DNA of 64,000 bases from Rummeliibacillus pycnus (GCF_002884495.1 NZ_KZ614145.1:1178001-1242000), one strand, 5' to 3'. Positions 1-9,166 are shown, counted from the first letter of the stretch. A program made the numbers and translations. Notes: generated from the letters alone by a model not told the origin.

Positions 1-375
1 AAGATGATGAATGGTATCGGCGGATCTGGAGATTTCGCACGTAATGCTCGCTTAGGTATCTTCGTTACTAAATCCTACGCTAAAGGCGGTTCAATCTCAT
101 CAATCGTACCTATGGTGCCTCATGTTGACCACACAGAACATGATGTTGATGTAATTGTTACAGAACAAGGCGTTGCCGACCTTCGCGGTTTAGCTCCAAA
201 AGAACGTGTACCGTTAATTATTAATAACTGTGCACATCCTGATTTTAGAGAACAACTTTGGGATTATTATAATGCTGCTGTAGAAGCTACAGGCAATGCA
301 CAAACACCACATATTTTAAACCGTGCATTTGAAATGTATGATCAACTTGTGAAAACAGGTTCAATGAAGAAATAA
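1..375 (+). CDS. Acetyl-CoA hydrolase/transferase family protein, C-terminal part
   Basis: The reading frame is open from the first base and the true start lies before the window, so only about 124 C-terminal residues are present. They carry the conserved end of the succinate:acetate or acetyl-CoA hydrolase/transferase family: GGSGDFARNA, then ISSIVPMV, HVDHTEHDVDVIVTEQG and ADLRGLAPKER. The family moves CoA between acetate and short acyl groups in the cytosol. The exact donor and acceptor cannot be read from this end. A hairpin terminator follows the stop by about 15 bases, so this is the last gene of its transcript. Confidence 0.88.
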   Translation, partial: KMMNGIGGSGDFARNARLGIFVTKSYAKGGSISSIVPMVPHVDHTEHDVDVIVTEQGVADLRGLAPKERVPLIINNCAHPDFREQLWDYYNAAVEATGNAQTPHILNRAFEMYDQLVKTGSMKK

Positions 376-388
376 TACATCTCATAAT

Positions 389-425
389 TAGGGGCTGTCC
401 AAAAAATGGATCAGCCCCTCTTTTA
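389..425 (+). terminator. Intrinsic terminator after the CoA-transferase gene
   Basis: GGGGCTG at 391-397 pairs with CAGCCCC at 412-418, extended by TCC/GGA inside the loop, and is followed by a T-rich tract. Confidence 0.85.
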
Positions 426-811
426 TTGAAATCTTTATCATACACTCTTTAGTTTCATTACTTAAAGCAAAAAAGTAAGTGGTTAACTTTTAGAACCTTC
501 AAGAACATCGCTACGAAAAAGCTGTAGGAACCGTAAGAAAGTGAACGCCTGCCCTCCTCTCTTTTATTATAATTTTAATCGTATATTATGTAATTTTAGA
601 TAAAAGGGTTTTTAGCCTATACCTCATCCCTCTCCTGATTAGTTCTTTCTGAAAAAAATATGTAAAATAAATAAATCTCTATAGTAAATTCTTCTTGGTA
701 CTTCATCTTAAATAAGATTTTTTAAACGAACTATTAATGTAAACATAATGCTATAGAGCTTTCCTGGTATCCATGATATAATAGTAGCATTGTGAATAAG
801 GAGGTACTTGC
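426..811. other. Gene-free stretch before the ABC-F gene
   Basis: I see no convincing coding frame here. A TATAAT at 777-782 is a plausible -10 for the following gene, but no good -35 lies 17 bases upstream. A long leader is possible for an ABC-F gene; I could not identify a leader ORF or a clear attenuator. Confidence 0.4.
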
Positions 812-2416
812 ATGATTCAAGTAAGTAACGTAGGTCTTCGCTATGGCGACCGTAAGCTATTTGAAGATGTTAATATTAAATTTACACCTGGTAACTGTTA
901 CGGTTTAATCGGTGCCAATGGTGCGGGTAAATCTACATTTTTGAAAATATTATCTGGAGAAATCGAACCACAAGATGGACATGTTAGTATGAATCCTGGT
1001 GAACGTCTAGCTGTTTTAAAACAAAACCACTTCGAATATGAAGAATTCTCCGTTTTAGAAACAGTTATGATGGGGCACAAACGATTATATGACGTGATGC
1101 AAGAAAAGAATGCCATCTACATGAAAGATCCTTTTACTGATGAGGACGGTATCCGTGCAGCTGAATTAGAGGGTGAATTTGCTGATATGAACGGTTGGGA
1201 AGCAGAATCTGATGCAGCAATTCTACTACAAGGCTTAGGGATTCCGGAAGCAATGCACTATATGAAAATGGCAGAACTCACTGGTTCTGAGAAAGTAAAA
1301 GTATTGCTTGCTCAAGCTTTATTTGGCAAGCCAGATGTTCTTTTACTAGATGAGCCTACTAACCACTTAGATTTAAAAGCAATCCAATGGTTAGAAGAAT
1401 TCCTTATTAACTTTGAGAACACTGTAATTGTCGTATCCCATGACCGTCACTTTTTAAACAAAGTATGTACGCATATTGCAGACCTTGACTACTCTAAAAT
1501 TCAAATTTATGTGGGTAACTATGACTTCTGGTATGAGTCTAGTCAATTAGCTCAAAAAATGTTAGCCGATCAAAATAAGAAAAAAGAAGAAAAGATTAAA
1601 GAATTACAAGAATTCGTTGCTCGTTTCTCTGCGAATGCTTCGAAATCAAAACAAGCTACTTCCCGTAAGAAAATGCTTGAAAAAATTGAACTTGACGACA
1701 TTAAACCATCAAGCCGCAAATATCCTTATATTAACTTCCAAATGGAACGTGAAATTGGTAATGATGTTCTGACAGTTGATGGATTGAGTAAATCAATCGA
1801 AGGTGAAGTTCAGTTTAAAGATTTACGCTTCTCTATGAATAAAGAAGATAAAATTGTTTTACTTGGTAATCCAATTGCTAAAACAGCGTTTCTTAAAATC
1901 ATTGCTGGCGAAGATGAAGCTTTTGAAGGTTCATATAAATGGGGTGTGACAACATCTCAAAGCTACTTCCCTCTTGATAACGAAGAGTTCTTCAAAGGAA
2001 ATGAAAAAACTCTTGTGGAATGGTTACGTCAATTCTCTCCAGAAGATGAAACAGAAACATTCCTACGTGGCTTTTTAGGGCGTATGTTATTTAGTGGTGA
2101 AGAAGTAAAAAAATCACCTTCTGTTCTTTCTGGTGGAGAAAAAGTACGTTGCATGTTATCTAAAATGATGCTTTCTCACTCAAATGTGCTTTTATTAGAC
2201 GAACCGACGAATCACCTTGACCTTGAATCTATTCAAGCGTTAAACGAAGGTCTAATTAACTTTAAGGGTGCTATGATTTTCACATCACATGACCATCAAT
2301 TTATCCAAACTATTGCAAACCGTGTAATTGAAATTCGTAATGACGGATCTATTCTAGATAAACAGCTTACTTATGATGAGTTCTTAGAATGGAAAGAAGC
2401 AAATAATTTGGATTAA
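812..2416 (+). CDS. ykpA: ABC-F type ATPase, YkpA-like
   Basis: Cytosolic protein with two ABC ATPase domains and no membrane segment, as in ABC-F translation factors; overall it reads like B. subtilis YkpA (about 540 residues). Domain 1 has Walker A GANGAGKST (34-42) and LLLDEPTNHLDL near 180. Domain 2 ends with LSGGEK and a second LLLDEPTNHLDL. The sites are asymmetric: the domain 2 Walker A reads GNPIAKTA and the domain 1 signature reads LTGSE, so one composite ATP site is canonical and the other degenerate. AGGAG lies just upstream of the ATG. The gene stands alone and ends at a strong bidirectional terminator. Ribosome-associated function is inferred from the family. Confidence 0.9.
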   Translation: MIQVSNVGLRYGDRKLFEDVNIKFTPGNCYGLIGANGAGKSTFLKILSGEIEPQDGHVSMNPGERLAVLKQNHFEYEEFSVLETVMMGHKRLYDVMQEKNAIYMKDPFTDEDGIRAAELEGEFADMNGWEAESDAAILLQGLGIPEAMHYMKMAELTGSEKVKVLLAQALFGKPDVLLLDEPTNHLDLKAIQWLEEFLINFENTVIVVSHDRHFLNKVCTHIADLDYSKIQIYVGNYDFWYESSQLAQKMLADQNKKKEEKIKELQEFVARFSANASKSKQATSRKKMLEKIELDDIKPSSRKYPYINFQMEREIGNDVLTVDGLSKSIEGEVQFKDLRFSMNKEDKIVLLGNPIAKTAFLKIIAGEDEAFEGSYKWGVTTSQSYFPLDNEEFFKGNEKTLVEWLRQFSPEDETETFLRGFLGRMLFSGEEVKKSPSVLSGGEKVRCMLSKMMLSHSNVLLLDEPTNHLDLESIQALNEGLINFKGAMIFTSHDHQFIQTIANRVIEIRNDGSILDKQLTYDEFLEWKEANNLD

Positions 2417-2425
2417 TCTTTATAA

Positions 2426-2457
2426 AAAAGAGCTGTAGTTATTACTACAGCTCTTTT
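2426..2457. terminator. Bidirectional terminator between convergent genes
   Basis: A perfect 14-bp stem (2426-2439 with 2444-2457) closes a 4-base loop, with A/T tracts on both sides. It serves the ABC-F gene on the plus strand and the atoE-type gene on the minus strand. Confidence 0.92.
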
Positions 2458-2465
2458 CTCATATT

Positions 2466-3788
2466 TTAAAATAGCAGAAATCCTAAACTTATAATAATAC
2501 CAGTAAAGATCAGAACAAAAACACAGAAGCCCATAATATCTTTTGCTTTCAAACCTGCAATTGCAAGTGCCGGTAATGCCCAGAACGGCTGAATCATATT
2601 TGTCCACGCATCTCCCCATGCAATAGCCATTGCTGTTTTTGCATAATCAACACCAAGTACATGCGCTGCGTCTAGCATAATCGGTGCTTGAACAGCCCAC
2701 TGTCCCCCTCCCGATGGAACAAAAATGTTGACAATACCAGCTGCAAAAAACGTAAATAATGGAAAAGTAGTTTCATTTGAAATACGAATAAACCATTCTG
2801 AAATAACGGCTGCCAAACCTGATGCAGTCATCATTCCCATAATACCTGCATAAAAAGGAAATTGAAAAACAATGCCACCAGTAGTTTTAATCGCCTGATT
2901 TACTGCCGCAAGAAATTTTCTAGGTGTTCTATGCAAGATAATTCCTAAAACTACAAAAATCATATTCACTACATTTAAATTGAGATCAAAGCCTCTCGTT
3001 GCAAAGTGCCAAATAAGGTAAATTAATCCTAAAGCACCTATAAACACAGTTAGAATTACACTCGTTTCAGAGCGATTCGAAAAACTATTTTTCTGTTGGA
3101 TCGTATATTCATCTACTTCGACGTCATCGTTTAAAAGTTCAGGATTTACAACAACGGTCTCTTCTTCTTTCGGCATCATCCAACGATTAAAGAATGGTAA
3201 TGTAAGGAAGATCATAATAACAATGAATAAGTTATAAGGTGAAAATATCGTCTCGGTAGTAGGAATAACCCCCATTTTTTCAGCAAATGGATGACCTTCT
3301 GTTGCAATTGATAGCGGTATGGAACCTGCAAGGCCTCCATGCCAAACGATAAAACCAGAATATGCACTTGCAATTAATAATCTGTAATCTATCTTAGGAA
3401 CTTTACGAGCAATTTCCTTTGCAAACAGTGCTCCGATTACGAGGCCAAAACCCCAATTAATCCAACAAGCTATTATAGAGATAAAGCTAACAATAATAAT
3501 AGCACGAGCAGGTGTTTTAACTTTAGATGCCATATTACTAAGAATTTTTTTGAAGAATGGGCTATTTGCTAATACATGCCCTGCAGCTAAAACCACTACC
3601 ATTTGCATAGTGAATGCCAATAATCCCCAAAAACCATCTCCCCAATAAGAAACCATATTCATAGGAGTAGAATCTGTAAATATAAGTCCAAGTATTAAAA
3701 CAAGTGCAGTTAAAATAGCAACAAAAACATATGGATCTGGTAAATACTTTTCCATTAATGCATTAGACCATCTTGTCAAAACTTTCAA
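2466..3788 (-). CDS. atoE: Short-chain fatty acid transporter, AtoE family
   Basis: Integral membrane protein of 440 residues with about ten to twelve hydrophobic segments, matching the AtoE short-chain fatty acid permease family, which imports acetoacetate or butyrate-type acids. Typical family segments are seen: KYLPDPYVFVAILT at the N-terminus, WHGGLAGSIPL in the middle and VPSGGGQWAVQAP in the C-terminal half. The start is TTG, chosen because GGAGGAGGG sits just before it and no ATG is placed as well. It is monocistronic and convergent with the ABC-F gene. The substrate range is inferred from the family only. Confidence 0.87.
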   Translation of the reverse strand: MKVLTRWSNALMEKYLPDPYVFVAILTALVLILGLIFTDSTPMNMVSYWGDGFWGLLAFTMQMVVVLAAGHVLANSPFFKKILSNMASKVKTPARAIIIVSFISIIACWINWGFGLVIGALFAKEIARKVPKIDYRLLIASAYSGFIVWHGGLAGSIPLSIATEGHPFAEKMGVIPTTETIFSPYNLFIVIMIFLTLPFFNRWMMPKEEETVVVNPELLNDDVEVDEYTIQQKNSFSNRSETSVILTVFIGALGLIYLIWHFATRGFDLNLNVVNMIFVVLGIILHRTPRKFLAAVNQAIKTTGGIVFQFPFYAGIMGMMTASGLAAVISEWFIRISNETTFPLFTFFAAGIVNIFVPSGGGQWAVQAPIMLDAAHVLGVDYAKTAMAIAWGDAWTNMIQPFWALPALAIAGLKAKDIMGFCVFVLIFTGIIISLGFLLF

Positions 3789-3970
3789 TATATCCCTCCT
3801 CCGTTAAAATATATGTCATAAAAATTTCATATATCATCGAATTATAGAAATATTGATAGGTATTCTAAATTAGAAAAAACATAAAAATGAAATTCATGTT
3901 GAATGTTTATCATTTTCACAATTACTATGAATGACAAAATTAATGCAGATCATTAAATTTACAAAACAAA

Positions 3971-4003
3971 AAGGAGCATCCCATCATAGGATGCTCCCTT
4001 TTT
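3971..4003. terminator. Bidirectional terminator after the first cold-shock gene
   Basis: GGAGCATCC (3973-3981) pairs with GGATGCTCC (3989-3997) and is flanked by A and T tracts, so it can stop transcripts leaving the minus-strand csp gene. Confidence 0.88.
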
Positions 4004-4012
4004 TAAACGTTA

Positions 4013-4213
4013 TTAGAATTTAGTAACGTTTGCTGCTTGTGGTCCGCGGTTACCTTCAACAACTTCGAATTCAACTTTTTGGCCTTCTTCAAGAGTTTTG
4101 AAGCCTTCACCTTGGATTGCGCTGAAGTGTACGAATACGTCATCTTCACCTTGTACTTCGATAAAACCGAAGCCTTTTTCTGCGTTAAACCATTTTACTG
4201 TACCTTGTTTCAT
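4013..4213 (-). CDS. Cold-shock protein, CspA/CspB family (copy 1)
   Basis: A 66-residue single cold-shock domain that binds single-stranded RNA and DNA and acts as an RNA chaperone. RNP1 KGFGFIEV and RNP2 VFVHFSAI are intact. The start is the ATG of [10 protein letters not shown], with GGAGG about ten bases upstream; a longer in-frame extension lacks a ribosome site. It is 61/66 identical to the neighbouring copy. A long leader upstream holds an inverted repeat closely related to the one before copy 2, which suggests post-transcriptional control at low temperature, as known for csp leaders. Confidence 0.96.
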   Translation of the reverse strand: MKQGTVKWFNAEKGFGFIEVQGEDDVFVHFSAIQGEGFKTLEEGQKVEFEVVEGNRGPQAANVTKF

Positions 4214-4274
4214 GTGAGAAAACCTCCAAATAAATAAAAAATTTTTAATACGCAATTTTCAACCGAGATGAAAG

Positions 4275-4330
4275 ATTTACATATTACAAAAAGCATCTAT
4301 TCGCCAGCTACTCTTTGTAATACATAAATT
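4275..4330 (-). promoter_or_regulatory. Hairpin leader of csp copy 1
   Basis: Two 24-base arms (4275-4298 and 4307-4330) can pair with a few mismatches and G-U pairs around an 8-base loop. The element lies in the presumed 5' leader. The core TATTACAAA/TTTGTAATA is shared with the leader of copy 2. A role as cold-shock RNA switch is inference. Confidence 0.5.
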
Positions 4331-4362
4331 TAACTTGATCAAAACTATGTATTTAAGTAAAA

Positions 4363-4381
4363 GGGGTAAACAAGTTACCCC
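4363..4381 (-). terminator. Weak terminator after csp copy 2
   Basis: GGGGTAA (4363-4369) pairs with TTACCCC (4375-4381). On the minus strand it is followed by TTTTACTT, a modest U tract. Some read-through into copy 1 is possible. Confidence 0.5.
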
Positions 4382-4397
4382 CCTAATTAGCAGTAAA

Positions 4398-4598
4398 TTA
4401 AAGTTTAGTAACGTTTGCTGCTTGTGGTCCGCGGTTACCTTCAACAACTTCAAATTCTACTTTTTGACCTTCGTCAAGAGTTTTGAAGCCTTCGCCTTGG
4501 ATTGCGCTGAAGTGTACGAATACATCGTTTTCGCCTTCTACTTCGATAAAACCGAAGCCTTTTTCTGAGTTAAACCATTTTACTGTACCTTGTTTCAT
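4398..4598 (-). CDS. Cold-shock protein, CspA/CspB family (copy 2)
   Basis: A 66-residue cold-shock domain with the same RNP1 (KGFGFIEV) and RNP2 (VFVHFSAI) motifs as copy 1. It differs from copy 1 at five residues (Ala/Ser 11, Gln/Glu 21, Asp/Asn 24, Glu/Asp 42, Phe/Leu 66). The ribosome site GGAGG and the sequence up to the ATG are nearly the same as in copy 1. The pair, with matching leaders, looks like a tandem duplication. Both genes are on the minus strand, copy 2 upstream. Confidence 0.96.
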   Translation of the reverse strand: MKQGTVKWFNSEKGFGFIEVEGENDVFVHFSAIQGEGFKTLDEGQKVEFEVVEGNRGPQAANVTKL

Positions 4599-4660
4599 GT
4601 GAGAAAACCTCCAAAAAAATTAAAAGTTAACAAATAAAAATTAACAACCCAAAAACAAAA

Positions 4661-4718
4661 ATTCACATATTACATAAAGTACCGATGACAAGCCGATCAC
4701 TTTTTGTAATATGTGAAT
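4661..4718 (-). promoter_or_regulatory. Hairpin leader of csp copy 2
   Basis: Arms at 4661-4680 and 4699-4718 pair at 19 of 20 positions around an 18-base loop. The position and core sequence match the leader element of copy 1. It should form in the transcript well before the ribosome site. Confidence 0.55.
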
Positions 4719-4827
4719 GGAAGTTTGCGGTAAATCAATTTCATTTGTTAAACATATTATACCACGTAAAAAATCAATGTCAATAAAATTGAAGATTTTT
4801 CAAAAAGTTTATTACTTTAAACTTGGG

Positions 4828-5106
4828 TCAATTATTTTCTGTCCAAATGATTCCATGATAGGTCTGAATATCATCATCACATGCTTCACAAAATTGAATT
4901 TCATCATCAGACCAAAACGCCCAAAAACGTTCCTTTTTATGTGCATGATACATATATTTTTCTTCAAACTTTTTTAAAGTTGCATCTAAAAAAATTCTTG
5001 CTTCCTCTTTATTGTCAAAAACTTTTTCCTCTACAATATTCTCTTCCCAACCCTCAAATTGCCACCAAGGTTCATAATCTGCTTTTATATAAATAATCTT
5101 AAACAT
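4828..5106 (-). CDS. DUF1033 family protein
   Basis: A 92-residue acidic, Trp-rich cytosolic protein beginning MFKIIYIKADYEPWWQFEGW, which is the hallmark of the DUF1033 family of Firmicutes. The function is not established. The ATG at 5106 is preferred over the upstream in-frame TTG because AGAAGGA is about nine bases from the ATG and almost touches the TTG. It is divergent from the chemoreceptor gene; an 18-base palindrome lies between the two. No terminator was seen close to its stop, and the csp leader follows. Confidence 0.75.
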   Translation of the reverse strand: MFKIIYIKADYEPWWQFEGWEENIVEEKVFDNKEEARIFLDATLKKFEEKYMYHAHKKERFWAFWSDDEIQFCEACDDDIQTYHGIIWTENN

Positions 5107-5130
5107 CTTTGTCAATCCTTCTAATTATTT

Positions 5131-5148
5131 TTGTGAAACGTTTTACAA
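5131..5148. promoter_or_regulatory. Palindrome between divergent genes
   Basis: An 18-base dyad, TTGTgAAACGTTTtACAA, is symmetric except for one pair. It resembles a catabolite (cre) box but the half-site spacing is off by one base, so the binding protein is unknown. Confidence 0.35.
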
Positions 5149-5233
5149 ATCAACTTAAATCTATCTATAATACAATTAATCTATATGCTAATATTACTAT
5201 ATATACCAATCCAAATGTATCAGGAGGAAATCT

Positions 5234-6961
5234 ATGTTCACATCAATTAGGCCTAAATTAGAAATGAATCAACTTCTAGAAAGAGGTACTGATATTTCAA
5301 TTGAAGGACGTTTTAAAGAAACGTTGGCATTTAATCACTTTACACAGAAAGACGAGCAAACTTTAAAAGAATTATACAAAAAACTAGAAGCTTGTACACC
5401 TTCAATGAAAGAGATTTTTATCTCCTATTTAAAAGAGATTTCTCCAAATAAACAAAACCCAATTGATGAAAAATATATAGAAAGATATTTACATACATTT
5501 TTCAATACTGCACGAAATGAAAAATATGTGGACGAAATTGTTAATTTCTTTTATTTATTTAGACATCATAAATATGAGCCTGGTAAAACAATTGTCTTAT
5601 TTAATCAATTCGCATTTTATATTACTACTCATATATTGTATAACTTTGGCTTTAAACCTGCCAAAGCTTTTGACTTTATGCGTTCTTTCCAATCTGCTGT
5701 TAATATTGATCAAGAATTACTTTTTGAAGTTGCTACAGAACGTATGGTGGAACATTCAGTAACAGAAGTTTCTTCTTTAATGGACACAGCTTCTCAAATT
5801 ATGTTTATGAAAGATTTAGTCCTTAACTTAGATCGTCAATCGGAGGAAATACAATCTTCCACAGCTGCAACAGAACAAATTACAGCTTCAATTAGTGAAG
5901 TTGCAAAAAATTCAAATCGAATCTCTGAAAAGACTTCTGAATCTGTAAAAAATGCAACTAATTCTAAAAATACAATTTCTTTTGCACTTAATGAGATTTT
6001 TAAAACAGGTGAAACATTTACCTCTATTGTGCACTCATTTGATGAATTGCAAAAAAGAGTTAATGAAATTGAAAACGTTGTTACTTTAATTAAAGGAATA
6101 GCTGATCAAACAAATCTACTTGCACTTAATGCTTCTATAGAGGCTGCAAGAGCTGGTGAACATGGTAAGGGATTTGCTGTAGTTGCACATGAAGTTCGAA
6201 AACTTGCAGAAAATACTGTCTCAGCTTTAAGTGAAGTCTCTTCTAATGTTCAACATTTAAAAGAGTACTCTGAAACCGTTGCGACTTCCATTACAGAAAC
6301 AACATCTATTATTAAAGAAGCAACAGGAGAAGCAAAAAACTCTTTACCTCTTTTGACTCAAATTGTTGAAACAATTGAAGACATTAATACGGATGTAACA
6401 AATACGGCTGCTATCTCAGAAGAACAAGCTGCTGCCGCTGATGAAGTTGCAAATCGGATGGTTCAGATAACTGATTTACAAGAAAATATTAGAGAGTTAG
6501 CTCATAATACTTCATCTGGCATTCACCAATTAGGTAATCAAATTAATCATTACAGATTAAGTCTTATTGATGATAATAATGTTCAGCTATCTAGCCTTGC
6601 CTTACTACAATTATCAAAGGCTGATCACATTTTATGGAAATGGCGTATTTACAATCTGTTCTTAGGCTTAGAGAAAATTTCTGAAAATGAAGTTTCCTCT
6701 CATAAAGAATGTCGTTTAGGCAAATGGTACACTTCGAAAAAAGCAACAAATCGATTTGGAAATGAACCCGCATTTAAAGAACTTGATCATTATCATCAAG
6801 AAGTTCATGAACAAGCTAAATTAGCAGTTCAACTATTTAATAATGGTCAATTACATGAAGCAGAAAATGCATTACACAATATTGAAATTTCATCCGTTAA
6901 AGTATTAGATACTATAAATAAACTAGTCGAAAAAATTGAAAAAGAACGAGCAATACTTTAA
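5234..6961 (+). CDS. Soluble chemoreceptor: globin sensor, MCP signalling domain and CZB domain
   Basis: A 575-residue methyl-accepting chemotaxis protein with no membrane segment. Residues 1-180 look like the globin-coupled sensor of HemAT oxygen receptors; His111 or His112 in [10 protein letters not shown] is the best candidate haem ligand by rough alignment. Residues 200-440 are the coiled-coil signalling part, with the tip [20 protein letters not shown] at 288-307 that contacts CheA/CheW. Residues 460-560 fit a chemoreceptor zinc-binding CZB domain: His465-x-x-Trp, Cys493-x-Leu-Gly-x-Trp and His521-x3-His525. It stands alone, after AGGAGG, and ends at a terminator. Gas sensing is inferred; it could have lost haem. 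Confidence 0.85.
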   Translation: MFTSIRPKLEMNQLLERGTDISIEGRFKETLAFNHFTQKDEQTLKELYKKLEACTPSMKEIFISYLKEISPNKQNPIDEKYIERYLHTFFNTARNEKYVDEIVNFFYLFRHHKYEPGKTIVLFNQFAFYITTHILYNFGFKPAKAFDFMRSFQSAVNIDQELLFEVATERMVEHSVTEVSSLMDTASQIMFMKDLVLNLDRQSEEIQSSTAATEQITASISEVAKNSNRISEKTSESVKNATNSKNTISFALNEIFKTGETFTSIVHSFDELQKRVNEIENVVTLIKGIADQTNLLALNASIEAARAGEHGKGFAVVAHEVRKLAENTVSALSEVSSNVQHLKEYSETVATSITETTSIIKEATGEAKNSLPLLTQIVETIEDINTDVTNTAAISEEQAAAADEVANRMVQITDLQENIRELAHNTSSGIHQLGNQINHYRLSLIDDNNVQLSSLALLQLSKADHILWKWRIYNLFLGLEKISENEVSSHKECRLGKWYTSKKATNRFGNEPAFKELDHYHQEVHEQAKLAVQLFNNGQLHEAENALHNIEISSVKVLDTINKLVEKIEKERAIL

Positions 6962-6982
6962 ATTTAATAATAAGAAGAAATT

Positions 6983-7013
6983 GAGCCGGCACGGATACTT
7001 CGTCGGCTTTTTC
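6983..7013 (+). terminator. Terminator after the chemoreceptor gene
   Basis: AGCCG near 6984 pairs with CGGCT near 7004, with a small bulge, followed by a T tract. Confidence 0.75.
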
Positions 7014-7163
7014 CTTTCGTACTATTTATATATTAAAATAATATTATGTATCTTTTGTTAAACAATTTCACATATTGAATTAAAACTCTTATTTATACAT
7101 TAGTGAAACTTTCTCACGCTATATTCGTACTTAAAATAAGAGCGTTAGAAGGAGGCAAATTCA

Positions 7164-7814
7164 GTGCTCAAATTTGGACAATTTATCGTAAGAAACTTTC
7201 TAAATATATTCGTTATGCTTACCACATGGATCATCAGTACATGGAACTTTGACGTTAATTTTTGGATAGGTTTCTTATTAGCCATAATAAGTTATTTTCC
7301 ATCTAACTTTATCATTAAGAACATCCAAAAAGTACGTTACTTAAAAAAAGTTGGACTAACTCGTTCAGAATATAAACATATTGAATCACAATTACTGGAA
7401 GCTCAAGGTGAATTAAGAAATTTAAATCGTAATTTCACAAAAGTTCGTTCAATATCAACATTTAAGCAGTTATTAGAAATGAATCGCTTAGCAAAACGAA
7501 TTGTAAACATTGTAAACAAAGATCCCAAAAAATTTTATCATGTAGAACAATTTTTCTACGCTCATCTTCATTCTGCTAGTGAACTAACTGAGAAATATGC
7601 CCTTTTATCTTCTCAGCCACTTAAGAATTCTGAAGTTCACTTAGCTTTACAAGAAACCCGTGAAACTTTAGAAGATTTAAATAATATTATGCAAGAGGAT
7701 CTACATTCAGTACTTGCTACAGATATTGAAGAACTAAAACTGGAGTTGGATTTTGCTCAGCTATCAACAGCCCAAAAACAAACTTCAGCCACTATGAGAG
7801 GAGACTCTAAATGA
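7164..7814 (+). CDS. xpaC: XpaC family membrane protein
   Basis: A 216-residue protein with two hydrophobic segments near the N-terminus (about residues 12-30 and 34-52) followed by a long helical, probably coiled-coil cytosolic part. This matches the XpaC family, named for 5-bromo-4-chloroindolyl phosphate hydrolysis in B. subtilis, whose real function is unclear. The start is GTG with AGAAGGAGG upstream. The last four bases overlap the start of the yaaN-type gene, the same order as xpaC-yaaN in B. subtilis, so the two are translationally coupled and likely work together at the membrane. Confidence 0.85.
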   Translation: MLKFGQFIVRNFLNIFVMLTTWIISTWNFDVNFWIGFLLAIISYFPSNFIIKNIQKVRYLKKVGLTRSEYKHIESQLLEAQGELRNLNRNFTKVRSISTFKQLLEMNRLAKRIVNIVNKDPKKFYHVEQFFYAHLHSASELTEKYALLSSQPLKNSEVHLALQETRETLEDLNNIMQEDLHSVLATDIEELKLELDFAQLSTAQKQTSATMRGDSK

Positions 7815-8995
7815 CCAATTCACCTTCTAATTCATCTAAATCAATAGACGATTTACTTAGTAATCCATTTGAATTACAACCAGAAACACTTCAAGAAAAT
7901 ACTAAGCCAACTGAAGCAAAAACACTTTCAGTACTTGAACGCTTACCGGAGGAAGACCAACAAAAAGCCAAGCAGCTAGCCGAACAAATACCTGTGGGAA
8001 ATTATGAATCGATTTTAACATATGGGGCAAATGCACAAAATGAATTATCCCGTTTCTCTCATCAAATGCTCGACCATGTACAAAGAAAAGATATAGGACC
8101 AGTAGGTGATGTACTAAAAGATTTAATGGACAAATTAAACGAACTTGACCCTGAAGAACTGCAACAAGGAAAAAAAAGTGGTCTTCGCAAATTATTCAGT
8201 CGAGTTTCTCGTTCTTTACAAGAACTGATGACAAAATATCAAAAGCTTAGCACCCAAATAGATCGAATTGGTATCCAACTAGAACACTCTAAAGCAGGAT
8301 TAGTTGAAGACATTCTTATGTTAGATCAACTCTATGAGCAAAACAAAACATATTTTCAAGCTTTAAATGTATATATTGCTGCAGCTGAATTGAAAAAGGA
8401 AGAAATCGTTACAAAATTACTTCCTGCATTAAAACAAAAAGCAGAAAGCTCTCAAGATCAAATGGATGTACAAGAATTAAACGATTTATCTCAATTTGTT
8501 GAACGGCTTGAGAAGCGAGTTTATGATTTACAATTATCACGTCAAATCACATTACAAACTGCACCACAAATTCGTATGATTCAACAAACAAATCAAACAT
8601 TAGCAGAAAAAATCCAATCTTCTATTATGACAGCCATTCCTTTATGGAAGAATCAAATTGCTATTGCTTTAACCTTAAATAATCAACGGAAAGCTGTAGA
8701 AGCACAAAAACAAGTCACAAAAACAACTAATGACTTACTTCTAAAAAACTCAGAAATGTTAAAAGTAAATACAATTGAAACTGCTAAGGAAAATGAACGA
8801 GGTCTAGTGGAAATTGAAACATTAAAGAAAACTCAAGAAAATTTAATTTCTACAATTGAAGAGACATTGCAAATCCAAGCAGACGGACGTCAAAAGCGCA
8901 AAGCAGCAGAAATTGAAATTGCTCGGATGGAAGAAGATTTAAAACAACGATTACTTGCTATTCATACAAAACAACAAGAAAGATCGCCTTACTAA
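7811..8995 (+). CDS. yaaN: TelA/YaaN family, toxic anion resistance-like protein
   Basis: A 394-residue largely helical soluble protein of the TelA/KlaA/YaaN family (toxic anion, for example tellurite, resistance). Typical segments are NELDPEELQQG near residue 115 and the helical core with FVERLEKRVYDLQLSRQITLQ, where Arg and Gln are conserved in the family. ATG overlaps the xpaC stop as ATGA, with AGAGGAGA upstream. The C-terminal third is strongly charged coiled coil. In Bacillus the pair is linked to envelope stress; a direct role in metal-oxyanion resistance is not shown here. A terminator follows. Confidence 0.88.
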   Translation: MTNSPSNSSKSIDDLLSNPFELQPETLQENTKPTEAKTLSVLERLPEEDQQKAKQLAEQIPVGNYESILTYGANAQNELSRFSHQMLDHVQRKDIGPVGDVLKDLMDKLNELDPEELQQGKKSGLRKLFSRVSRSLQELMTKYQKLSTQIDRIGIQLEHSKAGLVEDILMLDQLYEQNKTYFQALNVYIAAAELKKEEIVTKLLPALKQKAESSQDQMDVQELNDLSQFVERLEKRVYDLQLSRQITLQTAPQIRMIQQTNQTLAEKIQSSIMTAIPLWKNQIAIALTLNNQRKAVEAQKQVTKTTNDLLLKNSEMLKVNTIETAKENERGLVEIETLKKTQENLISTIEETLQIQADGRQKRKAAEIEIARMEEDLKQRLLAIHTKQQERSPY

Positions 8996-9080
8996 TAAGC
9001 AGAAAAGCTGTCTATCCAGAAGGAAGTTATTTTGATATGTGGTTGGGTTTATTGTAGAAAAAGTTTTAAAATTGAAAGAA

Positions 9081-9119
9081 AAAAGCGCTTCTCTGTTAAA
9101 ATGAAGAAGCGCTTTTTTT
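9081..9119. terminator. Bidirectional terminator after yaaN
   Basis: A 12-bp stem, AAAAGCGCTTCT (9081-9092) with its complement at 9105-9116, is followed by T tracts on either strand. Confidence 0.9.
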
Positions 9120-9166
9120 AGTCAAACATATCTATTTCTGATTAAAATGAACACTTCCTCTTATAC

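Noticed and set aside
4037-4568. Plus-strand frames opposite the cold-shock genes
   Set aside because: They are shadows of the two conserved csp genes and lack ribosome sites.
5131-5148. Catabolite-control (cre) box
   Set aside because: The distance between half-sites is one base off the consensus, so it is kept only as a palindrome.
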